From Pinguiococcus pyrenoidosus (taxonomy: Eukaryota; Sar; Pinguiophyceae; Pinguiochrysidales; Pinguiochrysidaceae), in contig JAAMXY010000420.1 of assembly GCA_019677205.1 (NCBI GenBank), forward strand, positions 369-50,652: a stretch of DNA of 50,284 nt, read 5' to 3'. The first letter of the stretch is position 1. The number at the start of each line of letters is the position of its first letter. The position numbers and the translations under genes are program-made. Of the stretch, positions 30,785 through 42,981 are shown one piece after another. The notes under the pieces are model-generated. The model ran no database searches and was not told the origin of the DNA. It saw nothing but the letters and a program-made list of their open reading frames with translations.

Positions 30785-33452
30785 ATGGGCGCCGCGGCGT
30801 CCATCGACCCCAAGGCCGCGCAATCCTTCTCCGATGCGGAGAAAATTGCCATCGTGGAGGCGCTCCAGGTACTGACGACATCCGAAGCAATTGTGTCTTG
30901 CCTGCTGCGTGGGAGCTCCAGGGAAACGCATGTATAGACCAAGACATGCGCAAAGAAGGCAGAAGCCATGCAGTGCAGCTCTTGAGTTCATCGTGCCGGT
31001 GACCACTCGTGTCTTTCTCTCTCGCTTGCTGCAGGAGAATATCACGGACCTGAAGAGCAGGGAGGATCGCTTGGCTGCCTTTGTGGCGCTCTCCTCGTAA
31101 GCTTCTGACCTTTGCGCCTCCGCACCTACCTTTGTCCCCGCTCATCCCCGTCTCCACCCAGGGCGGTCACCTCCGCACTGGAGACGGTGCGAAAGGACAG
31201 CGAGGCGGAGGACGCGGCCCAGAAGGCACCTCAGCAGGAAGAAGCGGACTCGTCAGTCGACGAAGCCACAGATCAATTGGAGATGCTGAAGAAGATGGCA
31301 GAGGAGCAAACCGACCGCATCACCGAGCTCGTGAGAGAGGATTCCACGGTGCGTCTCAGCGATCCCATCTTTGCCTTCAAAGAGAAGCAGGGCGAGTCAG
31401 GGCATCACAGGCACGACCCATGCAGGGCAAGGGAGCCAAGCGCTACGCACGCGCGGAGAGCAAGTTACTCCAGGTGGATAGCGAGCAGCAGGAGGCTTCG
31501 GGCGGCGAGGCACATCCGAAGACCAAAGACAATTTCCGCGAGAGGCGGTAGGTCTGTTTGCACGCGGCTTGTGGATCGGTGTTGCAAGCTGTCCCGAGCG
31601 AGGTTCCCGACTTTACGTCTGAGTCGCCTACTACTCTCTTCGTAGACTAACGCTCGCGAAGAAAGATGAACAAGCAGAGGAGGTGGCCCAGACCAGCAGC
31701 GAGGCCCGAGGAGCGTCCTTGGAGAAGCAGGTGTACAAAAGCGGGGAGATTGGCGAGGGCAAAGAGGCCTTCTTGCCTTTCCTGGACACAACAATCGGTT
31801 GGTACCCCATCCGTCCCTTCGCCCTCTGTTAGAAATTGCTGACTTGGTTTCTGCTCTCCATTCCCCTTTGCTGCGTCTGTGATGTGAACCAAAGGCACGT
31901 ACAGTTGCCACGGCGTCGAGCCCGACTGGTAAAGCATTGCATCCCATAAGGCACTACCGCCGTTGCATGAGGTCCAGTCAGCTGAAGAGCGCCGCAGGTA
32001 CAGTGCGGAAGGCGTGACCGCCAAGATCAATCAAGACCGCGGTGTCATCGTGTACCCCTACGGCGGAGACGCCAGGAAAGCCCTGTTTGCCGTGTTTGAT
32101 GGCCACGGGGAGAAAGGTGCGCCTGTCGTCTCACGAGGTCGTTGTCACCTCTGTCTTCACTTTCATCCCTAACTCGTGAAGAATCAATCCCATCGCTTGT
32201 CCGACTGCAAAGGTCAATCTGTGTCCCAGTTCTGCATGGCGCAGATCCAGCAGCGACTGGAGCTGCATCCGGAGTTCAAGACGAACTTGAAGAAGGCCTT
32301 GGTCCGCATAGCTCTCCCCAGAATGGCTGCACCAAGACCTTCGCTCTCATCCATGCCTCCTTCTCTTACCCTTACTAGGAGGAAACCTTCGTGGACGTGG
32401 ACGAAGCGATGCGCAGCATGGACGGTATTGTGGAGCCCGTGTACAGCGGCACGACGGCAGTCGTGGTCATTATGCAAGAAAAGCATCTGCACACTGCAAA
32501 CGTAGGCGACTCCAGGTTCGTCTCATCCTTGTCCACGAACAGGGGCCTCGGGAAGCAAGCCGGAGACGCTTACGCTTTCCTTCAAGGGCGATCATCGGGC
32601 GTCGCGTGGATGGGAAGCTGACCGCGATGGAGTTGAGCATAGATCAGAACCCAAATGCACCGCAGGAAAGGGCAAGGATCGAAGCGGCAGGTACGGCATC
32701 CGAGACCGGTATCCGCGAGTGGCACAGCAGCCCCGCTGAGCCCGGAGTGGTCGATTCCTTTAGGTGGTTTCGTTTCCGACCCCCCCGAGGAGGGCCTGAG
32801 CTCACGAGTCTGGCTCGACAGCGACATGACGCAGATAGGTAGGGAGGCCGCTTCCGATCCATTATCGGCTACGACGCTCAAGGCTCAAGCGTCAGGCCGC
32901 GCACTGCTTTGCATAACCAACTCGAATGACTCTCTCCCCCCCCTCCTCTCTTCCTCCGTCACTTTCATGCCCAGGGCTCGCGATGAGTCGCTCCCTCGGT
33001 GACCATGCTGTCAAACACGTTGGTACGTGAGCCGGCTCGGCATCAGATAGGTAGCATCCGATCATCGCCACCGCACTTGCTGTGCTGCATTGCAGGCGTC
33101 ATCGCCAGACCAGAGGTGCTGGAACACGACATTGCCGAGAACGACGAGTTCATGATTATTGCTAGCGACGGTGTTTGGGAGTTCATCTCATCACGCGAGG
33201 CAGTCCACCTTGTCGGAGAGTACATATCAACCCTAGGTAGGAGGAGGAGGAGGCCCGCTGGCTGATCCCGGAGCCGGGGTCCTGTACTCAGCTTGTCCGA
33301 ATGCAGGTGCATCTCGCGCGTGCGAGATCCTCATCAACATTGCGGCGACGCGATGGCAGGAGGAAGAAGGAGACTATCGAGATGACATCACCGCGGTGGT
33401 GGTAAAGCTACCATGCCTGGACAGCGTCGTGCCAGTAGATCCGACTACGTAG
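30785..33452 (+). CDS. PP2C-family Ser/Thr protein phosphatase, probably myristoylated
   Basis: About 14 exons give about 499 residues. The protein starts MGAAASIDPKAAQ, a good N-myristoylation signal (Gly2, Ser6), so it is likely bound to membranes. Residues about 30-200 are acidic and helical with coiled-coil character (TDQLEMLKKMAEEQTDRI). The PPM/PP2C catalytic domain spans about 214-490: YSAEGVTAKINQDRG, the metal-binding VFDGHGEKG, YSGTTAVVVI, TANVGDSRAIIG, GLAMSRSLGD, MIIASDGVWEF and DDITAVVV. The three metal aspartates expected in DGHG, SDG and DD are present. The C-terminus is a short tail after the last strand. Domain order and myristoylation recall PP2Cs of protists. Its stop is 191 bp from that of the convergent GT-B gene. 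Confidence 0.93.
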
Positions 33453-33643
33453 CGGAGCTTGCTGCGCCGCACAGTGATGCCAGACGAGAGTGGCAGGAGA
33501 CGCTTGTAAGGCGCCAGCTGCATTGGAACCACCGACTTGATTCGTCTCTCCGCGTCTCCGCGGCACAGAGTGGCTTCACGACAGTACTCACGACGACAAA
33601 TGGAACGGACATCATAGGATTCCCAGGGCTTCCTCGCTCCAAC

Positions 33644-36600
33644 TCACACTGCAAAGGACACTTGATAGCACATGGACGGTTCAAAGACTCGTTCACTGAT
33701 CACGTATCTCCCGCAGCTCTTGTCGATCTGCGTAGAAAGTGAAGTCAGCAGCCAGTAACGAGAAAGAACCCTCGGCATTCCCGCTTGATGCGCACCTCGT
33801 TGACTTCTCGCGCTGTTCGAGTCGCCTTCCGGCCCAGGCAGGTGTCTTCAGGCGAATTAACGCTGAAAAGCTGCCGGATGGTGGCGTCGACGAAGTAAAC
33901 CTTCCTTCCGTTCTCCTAAGGCCCAAGCAATCCATTAGGTTACGGCTGTTGGAGAATGGCGGGCTCCGCTCATTCTCTAGTCGCTTGGCTGGACTTACGT
34001 GACGCAAGGAGACAAATTCGTGGTGCTTCGGGCATGCGTTGTCATAGCACCGCCCCTGAATGTGCTTCGTAGCGTCGTTGACGTTTGGCGAGAAGTACGG
34101 GTGGTGCCCTCCGCGAATGTACCGCTTCTTCTCGGTCTCGTCGAGGATACACTCCTGGATGTCGTCTACCCAGATGGTGGTCGGACCAGCCCTGGCACAG
34201 GAATCCACGTTTGGGTTGTGGCTGAACAAACACCTGTCCCGGCCTCCGACGCGCTTGACGCTCCAGCCGTAGTAAGTGACGGACTCCATGACCTTCCCGT
34301 CCGCCGATCCGTCCTCTTCGTTCAAGGCTTCGAAGGACCGCTGCTCCAGCCGCCATCTCTTGAGGTTCATGATGTTCGCTCCGAGATCCGTGTGCCAATG
34401 CTTCAGGGTGTTCTTCTTGCAGAGCGAGTCGTAATACTCAAAGTACTTGCGGCAACCGAGCCCCGCGATCTCCGGATCGAGGATGTGAGTGCTTCTCGAG
34501 TAGAAGTCGTACGCGATGACGTCGTAGTCCAGATCGAGGTGATCCAGGAAGCGCGGGTCGTAGATGTTGTCGCCGTTCGTGACGAGCAGCCACTCGGCGT
34601 TCTGCGGACACTGCGGGATCACACGATCGGTGATCACGAAAGCGCCGGTCTTGTACGACCCCAGGTCCGGGTACTGCACGACCTTCAGCCGCGGGTCGTT
34701 CAGCTTACTGAGCAGTCCGTAGAGGCCGACCATCTCCTTGCTGTCCGTCTGGACGATGAGCGCCGTCCACGCCTTGTAGTTGAAATGCAGGACGGACCGG
34801 AGGAACGTCTCCAGCGAGTACACCGGGTCGGTCATCTGCCCCTGGTACGTGCGCACGACGATGCAGACCTCTCCACTTGTCGCGTTCGCAAACGGAAGGC
34901 CCATCGTCTGGCTGACCATGTCGGTCACGCGAGAGATGGCCCCTTCCTTGGTGAAGCGGGCGTCTGCGGTTGCGTAGCCCCGCTTGCCAATCTCGGGTAA
35001 CTCCTTGCGCAGATCGAACGGTCGATCGGCCCTGGGCTTCAAGAGCGCCTTCATCTCGGCAGCCAAGGTGCTGGAATCGGAGGTGAGCGACAGCAGGAAG
35101 CCGTCTCCAAAGTCATCGCCGTCGTAGCCGGGCTTGTGCAACTCCTCCTCCGACCCCCCCGCGCGCGTCATCATGACCGGTACGCCGAAGAGCATCGCCT
35201 CCATTGTGTTGAGGGGCAGGGCCTCGTTGATGGACACGCTGAAATGCAGATCGGCGATCGCCACATACTTCAGAGTGTCGCTCGCGAAGGGGATCAGCTG
35301 GACCATGTGCTGGAGACCGTTTTGGTGGATGTAGCGCTCGAGCTCCTCGACGTATCTCATTTCCCCTTTGCCCCCGGCCTCGGACGGCGCCCCGATGAGC
35401 AGCAGGACAAAGCCGTCCTTCCCGAAAATCTCGTCTCCAACCTGCTCCAGCGCACGCACGAGCAGGCCCTGCTGCTTCCGCGTGCAGATCGTGCCGGTGG
35501 TCGTCAGAATGAACTTTTCGGGCTCGCCTCCCGTGACCGTGTACCGCAACTCCTGTTTCGCCGCCTCGTTGTGCACGATCATCGCCCTTTCCTCGGTCTG
35601 CTTCCGGTCGATGAAGCCGCGGAAGGTATGGAAGTTGCCAAAGTCCGCATGGGACCACAGAGCGCGCACGGCGTCTGCGACGAAGATGATGGAGTCCACT
35701 CCCGTGGTGAGCTGACGCAACGTGTCCATCTGCTGCAAGTGGGGAAAGTCCAGTCCGAACCAGTATCCGTTCGGAGCCTTGTTGCGCTCCACAATCTCGG
35801 ATTCATGCAGCATCCACGCAACCCGCGGCGTCGGGGCGCGCACCAGAGGTCTCTCGATCACGTAGTTGGCCCACATGATGGTGTTCAGGATCACCAAGTC
35901 TGGCATGTCCGCCTGCGAGAAGTGCGTGTGTAGAATCCCGTCCAAGCCAACGTTGTTCTTTCTGCCCACGACCCAGAAGTTGCCGCCCTTGACCTTGAGA
36001 AGCTTCACGCGGATGTTAGCCTCTTCGTAGAGCTGGCGCAAGGAGCCCTCGAAGGGACTGAAGACGGTGACCTTGGCGCCCTGCTCGGCAAGAATGATCC
36101 CGACGTTGTAGAGAAGCCGAGGCCCCCCATCCAGATCCAAAGAGTGGCTGAACAGCGCCACTTGCAGCTCCCGCTTCGTTTCCGCCTCCACGATCATTCG
36201 GGAGAGGGGTTTTGAGGTCGCCTCGTCAGGAGGCAGAACTGCTACGGTTTTGCGCCGCTGCTCTGTGCGCCGCTGGCTGCTGAGGACGTTCATGGTACCG
36301 GTCCCCATCTGATTCACGCCGTCGAAGACTAGCTCGAACGGATGCGCCCCCGGGGCCGGTCCACCGGCCTCGTTGCTGCAGCCATTGCTCTTGTCGAAGA
36401 CGCCCTGCGTTATGCTGGCGATCTGGTGGTTCTCCGACAGCGTAATCCTCGCCCACGAGTTGCCCGACACGCTCTCTAGCGGATTGTCCTTGCCACACTC
36501 GAAGACACCTCTCCACATGGCGATGCTCAGGGTAGTGGTGTCCAAGGCGAGGGCCGAGGGGCTCAGCACTGGCACCTGTGCTCTGGTCGTGTCCGGGAAG

Positions 36601-38955
36601 CACGTGAAAAACGGGCTGACCAGCTTGACCTGCTCCGACAGCATGTCCGTCAACGCTTCCACCCAGTGCGTGGGAAACCACCTCGGCAGGAAGGGACCTC
36701 GAGCCCTGTTGTAGAAATGAGCGCCTGGTATCAGAAGGGAAGGGCGACAGAAGAGCTCCCTAAACGCGCAAAGGCTTACCCAGAGTGCGCCAGGACGAAG
36801 ATGGAATGCAGGCTCTGGTCTCTCTGCTCCAAGCCCTGGCGGAAGGCCCCGAAGAGACATGTCTCCCGCTTCAGCCGCAGGCAGCGTATCCTGTCAGTCT
36901 CTTGAATGGGAACGCGAACCCGCCCGACGGTCACGACGAGGTAGTCGACCCCAGTTGCGGAGCGTGGAGAGACGCGGGAGTTCTTCGCGTGATCCAGGAA
37001 GTAGGCCAGGCTCGCTTTCGAGTCGTCGCCTTCCTCTTTGTAAACGTACACAACGAGAATGCGACCTGCGTTTGGCTGGGAGCGCAGCCCCCGCCAGTTT
37101 GGCGCCGGAGCGCTCTCGACGCCCATCATCTGGATGGTGGCAGCGGCAATCCTTTTTCGTAACGCCTTGTCCCCTCCGGCGCCAATCTCGTGGCCGAAGA
37201 GGGTTTCATAAGGATGCATCACGTACGTGGTCTCTTCGCTCTCGAAGCATTGTCGGCCTTCTAGCGAGCCGTACAGCCAGAAGTGCTCCTTCACCTGCTG
37301 TAGTGTCAGCGAGGCAAGGTCCGGGTAGAACGACTGGTACTTCTCATAGCTGCAGCGGTCCTCGCATTCTCCCCACGGTCTCGTCTCGTCCTCGTACGTC
37401 AGGAACTGTGGCTTCGCTTGCTCCAGCGAGAGATGCGCCAACTTCGGGTAGCGCATCTGCCAGTTGTCCCACTCGCAACTCACCGCGCTGCGCGCCGGCG
37501 CGGGCAGAAACTTGGCGCAGTCACGCTGGGTCTGCAGGATCCAGCGGCGCCAGTCGTGATCAACGACCTGACCATGGAGCGCCTCAACGTTGTAACCGGA
37601 CGCGAACACAAACTTCGTGAGGTCCTCGAGCGAGTACTGAAAGCCGTGCTCCCCGAAGTCACTCAGGAGAGCACCGTCCACGGCCAGGGGTCCCTCCTTG
37701 AATACAGGCACTCTGCCGTCCGTCGAGCATTGCAGGTACGGACCTATTCATCAAGGGTGTGGAAAGGGAAAGGAATCCAAGAGGCGTCAGACATGGGCGG
37801 CGGGGCTTGCGAGCGTTCCACTCCGATTCCTCGAGTTGCGCACCTGACGTGCGGACCGCGTCAGAGAGCCGGTCTGTGTAGGCGTCACTCCAGAAGCCAA
37901 GGTCGGCAACCGGCCAGTAGGGTGGAAGCAGAGGGCCCATGATCGTGTTGTCCAGCAGCACCACGGCGCCTTTGTGACGCCTGATGTCGGCCTCGCTGTC
38001 CATGGCGCAGCCCACCATCTGAAGAAGGGCGGAGTCGCACATTTTGTAGAGGTAGTCGTCCAAGTGGATGGACACCACGTCGTGACTGCTCGCCTCCAAG
38101 GCATCGACAGCTTCCAGAAGCTCTGCAAGCTCGGGCCGTCGCTTGTCGAGCTCAAGATGCATCGGAAACACGAGATAGTGCTTGTAGCTCTTCGTCTGCC
38201 CCACACCCTTGCTGTCAGTGACTTGCTGGAGCGTCAACGACAGGGTGCGAAGGTAGTGCTCGAGGTGGTCTAGGCCGGTTTCTGTCGTGTCTGCGACGCA
38301 GTAAAGGACGATGATGGCATGTTCGTCTAGCTGCCGCGCTTCTGTCAGTCTCCGGAGCGCCCGGCCACTCGCCCATGGCGCGTGGTACGTCAAGCCGATG
38401 GGATTCACGCGATGGCTGAGGATCTCCGGTGTCTTGTCTCCCCAGATGCTCCACGCGGAGCGTGAACGTGAGTGGGCCAGATCTGATATTCGCTCCGAGG
38501 CCGGAAGATCTTCCGCCGCGACTTCTCGCGGCGGTGTCTCAACTTGTGCTGTGACCTTGAGCGCTTCCTCCTGGACGAGCTGCTGCGGCACACCTGGCCC
38601 CGACGAACTACTTTTCCCCGCAAAGCCTTCCGGGCCTCTCCAGATGTCGTCCTTCCCCATCTGCTGGCAGCGATTCATCTCCCTCATGACAGCCTGGATG
38701 CGCTCCCGGCTCTCCTTCACTGAGCCCGTGTCTAGGGACGGAGAAGGTTATGCAAAGAGATCCCGGCAGACTTGTGTCGCAGATGCCAGAAGGTAGGGCC
38801 AGGGCTTTACCGCATGGGCAGTGGCCTCCGTCTGCCGCCGAAAACAGCGTGTACCAGATGTTCACCGACACCAGGACGATCCCGGACAGTAGCAGGAAGA
38901 AGCGTGGCAGAGCCGGTGTCAGGCCCAAAGAAGAGCGCCTTCCACCAGGCCACAT
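33644..38955 (-). CDS. Multidomain glycosyltransferase GT-B: RgpF-like units, GT4 domain and GT-A-fold C-terminus
   Basis: Paralogue of the gene at 4280-9100. Exons are 38955-38811, 38731-37844, 37743-36780, 36705-33999 and 33727-33644, giving 1,595 residues with all phases matching. The N-terminus is a type II signal anchor (about 18-38, FFLLLSGIVLVSVNIWY). The first RgpF-like unit holds NTIMGPLLPPYW (about residue 310). Next comes the Cys module (CEDRCSYEKYQSFYPDL, YGSLEGRQC), then a second unit with FVLAHSGARGPFLPRWF, which is restored only by splicing at 36706. The GT4-like domain shows FSHSLDLDGGPRLLYN, WMLHESEI, VADAVRALWSHADFG and EALPLNTMEAMLFGVPV. The C-terminal domain (from about 1281) keeps a plausible metal/nucleotide motif, TNGDNIYDPRFLDHLDLD. 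The last intron (33998-33728) begins with a consensus GTAAGT yet is open in the same frame, so retention would give a different tail ending at 33693. Confidence 0.9.
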
Positions 38956-39873
38956 GAGGTTGCCGGTGCGATGACGACACTGGCCTTGGGAGGCACACGA
39001 CGGTCTGAGGATCTGCCGCTGGAACAACTTCGCCTGTCCGATTTGACTTCTATGAGCTTCTCCCCCGGGATCCGTCTGTCCCGAGCGGAGCCGGGCGGGC
39101 AGGGGTGAGACAACGACAACATCGGGGCTGCTTCGGGGAGCCTTAGAGCATGCGCAAGTCTTACAATTCTGTTGTACTCGCCGTTTGGAGCGCTCTTCTA
39201 TTACAGACTAATCAATCTATACATTAATGACAAGTATACTATCGCCTCGATCTGCCTTTCCAGCCGGGAAGTCTCGTCTTTCACCCCAGGTGCCAGCTCT
39301 GTTCTTGGGATTCGATGGGACGAAATACTGTCTCGTCGCAGGCTATCCCAAAGGCGATGCGGACAAATCCTTGCAAATCAACCCGCAGCACCGGTCCCAG
39401 CAGAGGCCCATCTACAGCCTCTCCAATCCAATTCCTCATGAAAGGTTTATATAGAAACTGTATAATGCTACAGTATGTACCTCAGCAGCCTGCATCTTCA
39501 TTGGCAGAGAGTAGAACCCGTTACAGACACTGCCGAGCTAGAAGCGCACGACTCAAAACAGACACTGCCGAGCTAGAAGCGCAAGTCGTCGAGCCAGCGT
39601 TTCATGCAATGCGTCAGTGCGTCATGTATTTCTCCCTGGTAGGGAAGTTAGCTGTAGGCTGGCAGCAGAGTTTTGGGAGGCCTGGCAACTGAGAACATCG
39701 TGGAGTTGCCGCCTTTCCACACGATGGCTGTGTCGTCCATTGGGTCGAAAAGTCGAAGCAGAGCAGATTCTGCGAGTGTATACACGACCATGACAGACTG
39801 GCTGATTTCTCTTCGCTGTGTTTGAGACACGCGCTGAGCAAAGCGGCCGAAGCATTTCTTCTACGCAGCAGCC
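38956..39873. other. Intergenic region between GT-B and the O-FucT/GT8 gene
   Basis: About 920 bp between two minus-strand genes. It holds the GT-B promoter, with an AT-rich part at about 39160-39250, and a direct duplication at 39524-39583. No coding frame convinces. Confidence 0.45.
39524..39583. repeat. Direct duplication of 25 bp
   Basis: The 25 bases at 39524-39548 recur exactly at 39559-39583 (35 bp period). The key string is cagacactgccgagctaga followed by agcgca. Confidence 0.9.
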
Positions 39874-42800
39874 CTACTTCGCCTCTTTCGCCTTTTCCAG
39901 ATTCTTCAACACCTTCACCAGCGAGTTGACGGGGTTTCGTCCTGGGCCTTCAAGAAAGTCCAAGAACTCGTCGCATCGTGCGTAGCAGTCCCCACGTGTT
40001 TTGCACCAACCCAGGATCATTTCGAACACACGGTACACGACTTTGCCAAGCGCTCGGTATGGGATGATGTCGGTCTCGCATTTGGGTCCGTGGAAGTGCA
40101 CGATGAGCGCTCTCTCGTTTCGCTCCCAGTACGCCTTCCAGTTGAGCTCAAAGGGCAGAAAGCTTGCAGCCGGATTTCCATTTCCCTCAGCGTAGAAGGT
40201 CTTGTAAGCCCCCTGATCACCAGGCCCTGCATCCCAGTCTAGATCGCCATCTTTGAAGATGAAGCCCAGGAAGTCGGCATAAGTACTGCGGAGGTTCCGC
40301 ATGTTCAGAAGCATCACCCCCGCGTTGAGATACGCAGGATCCATCCGTCTCTCCATCTCGCTCGAAGCCGAGAAGAACAGGGGAAGTCCCACTTGCCCAG
40401 GAGGATCTGCATAAAACTTGCCACCAGCAAAGTCGGCCTGTGCCCTGGCCTGCACATAGCGTGCCCCCAACAGGTCCTGCCACCCGACACTCCCGCTGAA
40501 AAGGCAGTCCACATCTGTGTAGAGAACGAACTCGTCCAGCAGGCCCGCGACGGGAATGTCGACTCTCAAGAATGTCCCAATCATTGCATCTGGGTCCGCT
40601 AGCAAATGGCTTCGCCGTGCCCGCGGATCCCCGCCGCCGCCCATCGACGCGATCTTGGTCTGCGTCGCGACGCGATCGCGGACCTCGGCCATCCACAGCG
40701 GCTTATGGTACAGCACGCGCACGCCGTTCTGCACCAGCCAGACCGCAAGGTCGTCGCTGGGCTGCATTGTTGTGAGGCAAACAGCGACGAGACTCGTTCT
40801 CTGCCTTGCCGACAGCACGGCCACTTTCATCATGTTCACGAAAGAAGAAGATAGGCCACTTTGAGGATTCACGTGAATGGCGAAGACCCACTTCAGCGGC
40901 GTGCGAAACGTCGGAAGCGCCATTGGTTTCGACGGCCTCAGGAAACCCGCCGAGGCGATCGGCACATTTCCGCCGTTGTAGTGGAATCCAAGCTTGCCCC
41001 GGGTCTGTCTGCGGAGCACGACCGAAGGCAGGCAGAAGTTGATCAATGCGTACCTCCGAGGACGTTCTAGACCTGGTAGCAAAGCATACCTTTCAATTAG
41101 GATGTAGGCCGAGAAGGTAGAGACAGAGTTGCCGATAAAGTGAAGGGCATCCCGCGCCACCAGAAAGTCAAGCGCCGCGTACACTTCCCGCTCAGCAGTG
41201 GCCCAGTCTTGTGTCAGCTCCATAACATCTTCCTTGCAGATGACTGTGTAAACGTTGAAGAGGTTGTCGAAAGCTGCGCCGCGCTCATTTGTCTGATCCT
41301 TGAGATTGTGCGTAATCTCCAGGTCCAGTAGCTCGCGGCGAGTGAGGCCGGAGGAGATGTACAGAGGGATGCTTGGAGGAACCCCCTCGGAGAGGAGCAC
41401 GTTCGCCACGGACATCGTGTTGTTCATGCAATTATCCCGGTGCACTCCGTCGTCGAGGTTCATCCAGACATTGCAGTGCTCGATCCAATCCTTTCAGGTG
41501 CAGGCAGCCCCAAGGTAACTTTCAGCGATGACCGAGGCAGGATCAGGAATAAATCACCTATCGGCTTTTGCCTTACCTTTTCTGCGCGGAAGTGGAGCAC
41601 ATTGTACGGAGCCTGCTTGAGTCCGGGCGAGACGTCAGCCCGGAAACCAAAGCGAGCAGCTTTCTCCCTAGCCGCCTCGGCGCGGGAGCGGATCAGCTTC
41701 TTCAGAGCCTGTCCGCGGCGCTCAATCCCGGATGCAAAGTCGAGCGCGCGGCTGAGCCTCCAAAACGCCTCCCAGATCCTCGTGCCTTCCTTGACAGGGA
41801 TGGAGAACAGGGTGCACGACGCGTCAATCACGGTGTATCCACCTTCGTCTGCAGGGCTGCTGAGCAGCCTTTGGTTGAGTTCTTCCTGGAGGTGGCCCAG
41901 GGCGCTACTCGGGAAAGGCCGTGGCGGGACGAGCAGATCTTCGAGCGGGATCACCTGGACCCCCCAATGCTCCAAGCTGGAGGCGCGCGCGATGGAAGCC
42001 GCCAGCTCTTCCTCGACATTCCCGGTGTAGAGGACCGGTTTCACCTGCGGCCCGCCGCACCACACATGCGAAGCACTACCCCTGGTGTTCCTATGGCACC
42101 AATGCTCGATGAAGAGTCGCTCGCCCTCTGCAACGAAGCGTTCGACATTGAAGATCGTGTCCGTGCGCTGATAGTTCCTGTCGATGTCCGTGCGCCCCGG
42201 AAGCTCAATCCCGTTGTGTGGAATCGTCCCCGGGACGATGATTTGGATCCCGAGCAGCATTCCCAAGAGGACGCCCTCAATGAGCGCAATGCGCTGGTTT
42301 GTCAGACCGTTGCACGCTTGGTAGCGCAGCGCGATGCTGTGCAGGTCCCTCGCGCCATCTTGTTTGCCAAAACCCGCTTCCCGATGCTTTCCAGAGGTAT
42401 TTGGCAACTCCCTAGCAGCCGGCTTTGTCACGCCGGAAAGCAATCCCTCGACCGCTTGGGAGATCTGCTGCTTTGCAACCGCCTCCTGGCACGGACATGG
42501 CTTCAGTGGACACGTAAGAACACAATTGTTCAGCGCGGGAAGGAAGCTCTCGTACGTTTCCAGTCGCCGGTCCTTTCCACCGTCCGGGAGTTGCTCAGCC
42601 TGCGCCCGCTCCCGCACGCGGGGCGGAGCCGCCAAGGGAACGCTAAAGGGCTCCCTGTCATCCGCCCGGCCCGTGTGGGAGAGAAGGAAAAGGAAGTTCG
42701 CCGCAACGACGGAGAAGGCGACGAACTTGCACAGCGCTAGACGGGATCGGCGGCTCCGGGACGGCGACAATCCCGGGGAAGGCCATACTCTCAGGGAACG

Positions 42801-42932
42801 CGACACTCTCGGGGGAGGCGAGACCCTCAGGAAAGCAAGACCAAGCCGGTCTGCCATCGCTCTTTTCGTCTGCGATGGAGTGCGACTCCACTTCATATCC
42901 GCTCTGCTCGAAGCCGGTATGCTGAAAGACAT
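39874..42932 (-). CDS. Bifunctional-looking glycosyltransferase: O-fucosyltransferase-like domain fused to GT8-like domain
   Basis: Two exons (42932-41577 and 41490-39874) joined in phase 0 give 990 residues. The N-terminus is basic, then a signal anchor at about 66-86 (ALCKFVAFSVVAANFLFLLS), so a Golgi type II protein is expected. Residues about 200-530 resemble the GDP-fucose O-fucosyltransferase superfamily: a CNGLTNQRIALIEGVLLG loop (compare GGLxNQR) and, across the intron, VLHFRAEKDWIEHC, then LYISSGLTRRELL. Residues about 640-960 resemble GT8: WVFAIHVNPQ, EFVLYTDVDCLFSG with DVD as DxD, LNAGVMLLNMRNLR, GPGDQGAYKTFYAEG and ALIVHFHGPK near the end. The intron lies inside the fucosyltransferase core, which proves that the two frames are one gene. 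In-frame ATGs at codons 13 and 26 are alternative starts. It lies upstream of GT-B on the same strand. Confidence 0.85.
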
Positions 42933-42936
42933 GGCA

Positions 42937-42981
42937 ACTTGAAAGGTGGTGACTTGAAAGGTGGCGACTTGAAAGGTGGCA
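42937..42981. repeat. Three tandem 15-bp units in the O-FucT/GT8 leader
   Basis: Three copies of acttgaaaggtgg plus two variable bases lie immediately upstream of the minus-strand start codon at 42932, probably in the 5' UTR. Confidence 0.85.

Noticed and set aside
33999-35933. Plus-strand frames of 333 and 265 codons opposite GT-B
   Set aside because: They are antisense to the conserved GT4 and C-terminal domains and have no motifs.
36706-36779. Apparent frameshift in GT-B when the intron is ended at 36725
   Set aside because: Ending it at the AG at 36707-36706 restores phase and gives FVLAHSGARGPFLP, which aligns with the paralogue. The gene is intact.
39874-42932. Two separate glycosyltransferase genes (41460-42932 and 39874-41463)
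   Set aside because: The frames join by a consensus intron inside one conserved motif, so they are one gene.
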